Shown: positions 4,723 through 7,458 of the stretch, piece after piece | Numbering within the stretch: position 1 is the first letter of the stretch | Layout of the letters: every line of letters begins with the position of its first letter | Assembly (NCBI GenBank): GCA_910588015.1 | Contig: CAJUOK010000043.1 | Coordinates: 1 to 7,458, forward strand | Source of the DNA: an uncultured Christensenellaceae bacterium | Lineage (GTDB): Bacteria; Bacillota; Clostridia; Christensenellales; UBA3700 | Direction of reading: 5' to 3' | DNA: 7,458 bases | Translations under genes and position numbers: made by a program | The notes under the pieces: model-generated | The model's database searches: none | Told to the model about the DNA's origin: nothing | Seen by the model: the letters and a program-made list of their open reading frames with translations, nothing else

Positions 4723-6111
4723 ATGTTAAAAATTTATAACACTCTTACAAGACAGAAGGAAGACTTTGTCCCGATAAAAGAAGGAAAAGTAACTATGTAT
4801 AGTTGCGGACCGACGGTCTATAGCTACGCGCATATAGGCAATTTGCGCACTTATATCTTTATGGATATATTTCGAAGAGTGCTCAAATACGACGGTTACA
4901 AGCTTAAGGGCGTAATGAACATTACCGACGTCGGTCATTTGCTCTCCGACGGAGACGAAGGCGAAGACAAAATGGCAAAAGCTGCCAGAGAACAGAAGAA
5001 GACGCCTTGGGAAATAGCCGAGTTCTACACAAATTATTTCTTTGAGGATTTCAAAAAGCTCAATATCGGCAAACCCGAAGTAATTGCCAAAGCAACCGAC
5101 CATATAGCAGAGATGATAAAGGACGTGCAGATATTGATAGACAAAGGTTACGCCTATGAAATAGACGACGGAATTTATTATGATATTTCCAAGTTTCCCG
5201 ATTACGGCAAACTTTCAAGATTGAGTCTTGACGACCAGCAGGCGGGAGCCAGAGTCGAGGTCAACGGGCAAAAACGTCACCCCGCTGATTTTGCGGTTTG
5301 GAAGAAGGCAGACCCTCAACATATTATGCAGTGGGAAAGTCCTTGGGGTATGGGATATCCGGGATGGCATATAGAATGTTCGACGATGAGCAGAAAGTAT
5401 CTCGGTTCTCAATTTGATATTCACACCGGAGGCGTTGATGCAATACCCGTGCACCACGAAAACGAAATCGCTCAAAACGAGGCTTTGGAAGGGCATAAGA
5501 CTGTCGATTATTGGGTGCACAGCGAATTTATGCTTGTCGACAACGGCAAGATGTCCAAGAGCCTAGGCAACGTGTATCGTATAGACCAGCTTGAAGAAAA
5601 GGGATATTGCGCTTTGGATTACAGATATTTCTGTCTGAACGCGCACTATCGCAAAAAGCTTAATTTTACTTTTGAGGGTATGGACGGAGCCAAGATTTCT
5701 TACGCAAGATTGCTCAACTTACTTTACGCGCACAAAACGAGCGCAACGTCGACTTCTCCCGAGATATTGGCTAAATATAAAAAACAGTTTAACGAAGCAA
5801 TCGACGACGATTTGAATATACCGTTGGCATTGGGAGTTGTATGGACAATGGTCAAAGAGCCAAAAAGCAAAGATATATATGCATTGGCGCTGGAATTCGA
5901 TAAAGTGTTGGGACTTTCTTTCGATAAAGCTCAACCTGCAGAAGAAGAGCAAGCCGATATTCCCGAGGACGTAAAGGCAATAGCGCAGCAACGTTATGAA
6001 GCTAAAAAGCAAAAGGACTTTGCGACGGCAGATTCGTTGAGAGCAAAACTCGCCGATATGGGATACGGAGTGCTCGATTCCAAAGACGGATATAAGATAG
6101 TTAAATTATAA
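4723..6111 (+). CDS. cysS: Cysteinyl-tRNA synthetase
   Basis: This class I aminoacyl-tRNA synthetase charges tRNA-Cys with cysteine using ATP. Its 462 residues match the family length (E. coli 461). The HIGH-type motif is HIGN (37-40) and the KMSKS loop is at 276-280. The four zinc ligands that select cysteine are all in place: Cys28 in SCGPTVY, Cys219 in HIECS, His244 and Glu248 in HHENE. The C-terminal part (about 310-462) is the helical DALR-like and tRNA-binding region, ending with the usual AKKQKDFATADSLRAKLADMG. The ribosome site AGAGG lies about eight bases before the ATG. It is the second gene of the T-box operon with cysE, closed by the terminator at 6169-6200. The mrnC gene that often follows cysS in Firmicutes is not present. 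Confidence 0.98.
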   Translation: MLKIYNTLTRQKEDFVPIKEGKVTMYSCGPTVYSYAHIGNLRTYIFMDIFRRVLKYDGYKLKGVMNITDVGHLLSDGDEGEDKMAKAAREQKKTPWEIAEFYTNYFFEDFKKLNIGKPEVIAKATDHIAEMIKDVQILIDKGYAYEIDDGIYYDISKFPDYGKLSRLSLDDQQAGARVEVNGQKRHPADFAVWKKADPQHIMQWESPWGMGYPGWHIECSTMSRKYLGSQFDIHTGGVDAIPVHHENEIAQNEALEGHKTVDYWVHSEFMLVDNGKMSKSLGNVYRIDQLEEKGYCALDYRYFCLNAHYRKKLNFTFEGMDGAKISYARLLNLLYAHKTSATSTSPEILAKYKKQFNEAIDDDLNIPLALGVVWTMVKEPKSKDIYALALEFDKVLGLSFDKAQPAEEEQADIPEDVKAIAQQRYEAKKQKDFATADSLRAKLADMGYGVLDSKDGYKIVKL

Positions 6112-6168
6112 ATCTATAGCGCCGAAAATAGCACACAAACTATTTTACTGACATAACAATTTAACTAC

Positions 6169-6200
6169 AAAAGCCCGCAACAAATTTGTCGCGGGCTTTT
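6169..6200 (+). terminator. Rho-independent terminator of cysE-cysS
   Basis: AAAAGCCCGC (6169-6178) pairs with GCGGGCTTTT (6191-6200), and the 10-base palindrome at 6180-6189 lengthens the stem. The final T tract ends the operon 58-89 bases past the cysS stop. A-T outer pairs make it potentially bidirectional. It marks the boundary between the housekeeping block and the AT-richer accessory block. Confidence 0.9.
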
Positions 6201-6274
6201 ATATAAATATTAATGTAATTAAGTTATTTCCAACAACAAATTACAATGCAATACTTTTTAGGAGGAAAATCAAA

Positions 6275-6637
6275 ATGAAATTATTTGATAAGGTAAAAAT
6301 TTTGGTATCTAATCCAGAATATGAAAAGTATGGCGTATATAAGGATATGGTGGGGACGATTATTGATGCGGAAATAATATTTAGAAGTTTTCAAGTAATA
6401 TTTCCAGACCCAACACCGTGGACAGAAGAGACGTGGGAATTTATCGAAGACGATATCTTATGCTTTGTTCACGTAAAAGATATGGAAGTTGTCGAGGAGA
6501 GCGATTGCACTGATGAATATCTATTGAGAAATTTGCCAAACAAAGACATTCGATGGTATTGCAAAGTCGAAGACGGGTATATCAAAAATTTGAAAGGCGA
6601 GAAACTAAACAAGATAGCTTACGATTACGATAGCTAA
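6275..6637 (+). CDS. Small protein, possible immunity protein (paralogue of the gene at 7405)
   Basis: This is a 120-residue, acidic, soluble-looking protein with no signal peptide or membrane segment. AGGAGG (6260-6265), nine bases before the ATG, fixes the start. The first 45 residues, with FDKVKILVSNPEYEKYGVYK then MVGTIIDAEI and a following beta-rich stretch, look like a small SH3/KOW-type barrel of the kind seen in short immunity-like proteins. The first 18 codons match the gene starting at 7405 at 16 of 18 residues and 47 of 54 bases, so the two are recent duplicates. Between them lies the effector-like gene at 6806. By analogy with toxin/immunity cassettes this copy may be a spare immunity gene. 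No enzyme motif was recognised; function is inferred from context only. Confidence 0.75.
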   Translation: MKLFDKVKILVSNPEYEKYGVYKDMVGTIIDAEIIFRSFQVIFPDPTPWTEETWEFIEDDILCFVHVKDMEVVEESDCTDEYLLRNLPNKDIRWYCKVEDGYIKNLKGEKLNKIAYDYDS

Positions 6638-6747
6638 AAAATGAATTGAAAATCTTCTACAGTTAGATTTAATTTTATAGGCCGATTATAAGTATCATAA
6701 ATATTAAATATTATTTGCATACAAATTATAGACTTGTCATAAAACTA

Positions 6748-6775
6748 TTGACATTTACTTTTTTTGATATACGAT
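6748..6775 (+). promoter_or_regulatory. Possible promoter of the effector-like gene
   Basis: A perfect TTGACA (6748-6753) is followed after 16 bases by TACGAT (6770-6775), a four-of-six match. The start would lie near 6782, 24 bases before the ATG. An in-frame TTG at 6764 falls between the two boxes and so is unlikely to be the start codon. Confidence 0.4.
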
Positions 6776-6805
6776 TTAGTTGAAATAATCGTGTTGAGGT
6801 GTATA

Positions 6806-7405
6806 ATGTTAGTAAATTGGTCTAATGATTGGATACAAGTAGTAGATGAATTAAATGACGTAGTTATTGACGATTTTGACTATGAAAAGGGAATACAAGG
6901 TCCTATAACACATAAGCATTGTGTTAAGTGTATTGCAGCAAATCAATGTTGGTTTGCAAATGAAAAAAATAAAAAACCCGAGGCAATGGAGTATTCTGTT
7001 GAACAGGTCTTAAACGATAGCAAAAATAGGATTGGATTATATCATTATAATTGCCATTGCAAAGAGATAGATATTCCTGCGCCAAACGAATCGGATATTC
7101 AACTTATATGCCCTAAAGGTAAAGTAAATTGGTTGTTTAAAGATAAGTCGGAATGGATTCGCGCATTTGGTTACAAGCCTAATGAAGAGTTTTTAGAGTA
7201 TTTGGAAAATAAAGTTATCGAAAGCTATTGTTTGGGACAATATGTGATTTTGAGAATAGATAATCACGGCGTTGCAATTAATGTATTCGTAGATATAGAA
7301 GGTATAGGGGAAAAGACAAATAAATCATACAGAGTTAAATCCGGATGGATGGTTTTTTCTAACGGAAAGTTAAAGTGCAATACGTTTATTGGAGGATGGG
7401 CGTAA
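6806..7405 (+). CDS. Effector-like protein with Cys/His cluster and toxin-type C-terminal domain
   Basis: This is a 199-residue protein, not firmly recognised. The ATG at 6806 follows GAGGTG (6796-6801). Residues 36-86 hold a metal-binding-like cluster: His36, His38, Cys39, Cys42, Cys48, and after about 30 residues HYNCHC (80-85). The C..C then NCHC pattern resembles the end of phage minor-head proteins of the SPP1 gp7/Mu gpF type. Residues about 98-199 (GK.., FGYKP, LGQY, a beta-rich part and a GW near the end) resemble the uncharacterised DUF6883 domain, which I recall occurring after such modules and in polymorphic toxins. Both assignments are from memory of patterns. No N-terminal export domain or signal is present. 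Its stop codon overlaps the start of an immunity-like gene, implying co-translation. A toxin role is plausible but unproven. Confidence 0.7.
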   Translation: MLVNWSNDWIQVVDELNDVVIDDFDYEKGIQGPITHKHCVKCIAANQCWFANEKNKKPEAMEYSVEQVLNDSKNRIGLYHYNCHCKEIDIPAPNESDIQLICPKGKVNWLFKDKSEWIRAFGYKPNEEFLEYLENKVIESYCLGQYVILRIDNHGVAINVFVDIEGIGEKTNKSYRVKSGWMVFSNGKLKCNTFIGGWA

Positions 7406-7458
7406 TGAAAATGTTTGATAAAGTAAGAATTTTGGTATCGAATCCCGAATATGAAAAA
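7405..7458 (+). CDS. Second immunity-like gene, 5' end only
   Basis: The first 18 codons are in the window; the gene runs off the right edge. The ATG shares its A with the TAA stop of the preceding gene (7403-7407 reads TAATG), a translational-coupling overlap, and GGAGG (7391-7395) sits nine bases upstream. The visible peptide starts MKMFDKVRILVSNPEYEK and differs from the 6275 protein at only two of 18 positions. Overlap with the effector-like gene suggests this is its matched partner and the 6275 copy the extra one. Confidence 0.8.
   Translation, partial: MKMFDKVRILVSNPEYEK

Noticed and set aside
6650..6670. Weak hairpin AAATCT/AGATTT after the 6275 gene as a terminator
   Set aside because: Only six A-T-rich pairs with a nine-base loop and no continuous T run.

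Overview
The window looks like the chromosome of a low-GC, endospore-forming Firmicute, most likely class Clostridia. The evidence is a full-length Spo0A, consensus sigma-A-type promoters, AGGAGG-type ribosome sites, a cysteine T-box leader and Rho-independent terminators. Genus cannot be read from the sequence.

Positions 1-374 hold no protein gene. A strong leftward promoter (322-350) points into the 5' half of a tRNA-Ser(UGA) that breaks off just after the anticodon loop (243-282). About 230 bases of hairpin-rich sequence follow, and then the first 14 bases of the same tRNA appear again at the window edge. Positions 375-923 (minus) encode a small protein with two four-cysteine zinc-binding units and a tail that is more than half Asp/Glu. 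It has its own consensus promoter. Positions 1168-1956 (minus) encode Spo0A, with a strong terminator, a sigma-A-like promoter and three Spo0A-box-like sites around that promoter.

Reading rightward from 2263 are an XRE-type repressor whose start codon sits where its transcript should begin (apparently leaderless), and then an AEC-family membrane transporter (2653-3597). Next is a cysteine operon: promoter, T-box leader with a UGC specifier and a UGGA discriminator contact, cysE (serine acetyltransferase) and cysS (cysteinyl-tRNA synthetase), closed by a terminator at 6169-6200. Uncharged tRNA-Cys should therefore raise both cysteine precursor synthesis and cysteine charging.

Right of the terminator the sequence is AT-richer and looks accessory. 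A 120-residue protein (6275-6637) is followed by a 199-residue protein with a Cys/His zinc-like cluster and a C-terminal domain resembling those of polymorphic toxins (6806-7405). A second copy of the 120-residue family then starts, overlapping the previous stop codon (7405 to the window edge). The arrangement immunity-like, effector-like, immunity-like suggests a toxin/immunity cassette with a duplicated immunity gene. This is the part most likely to hold something undescribed, but its function is inferred, not shown.
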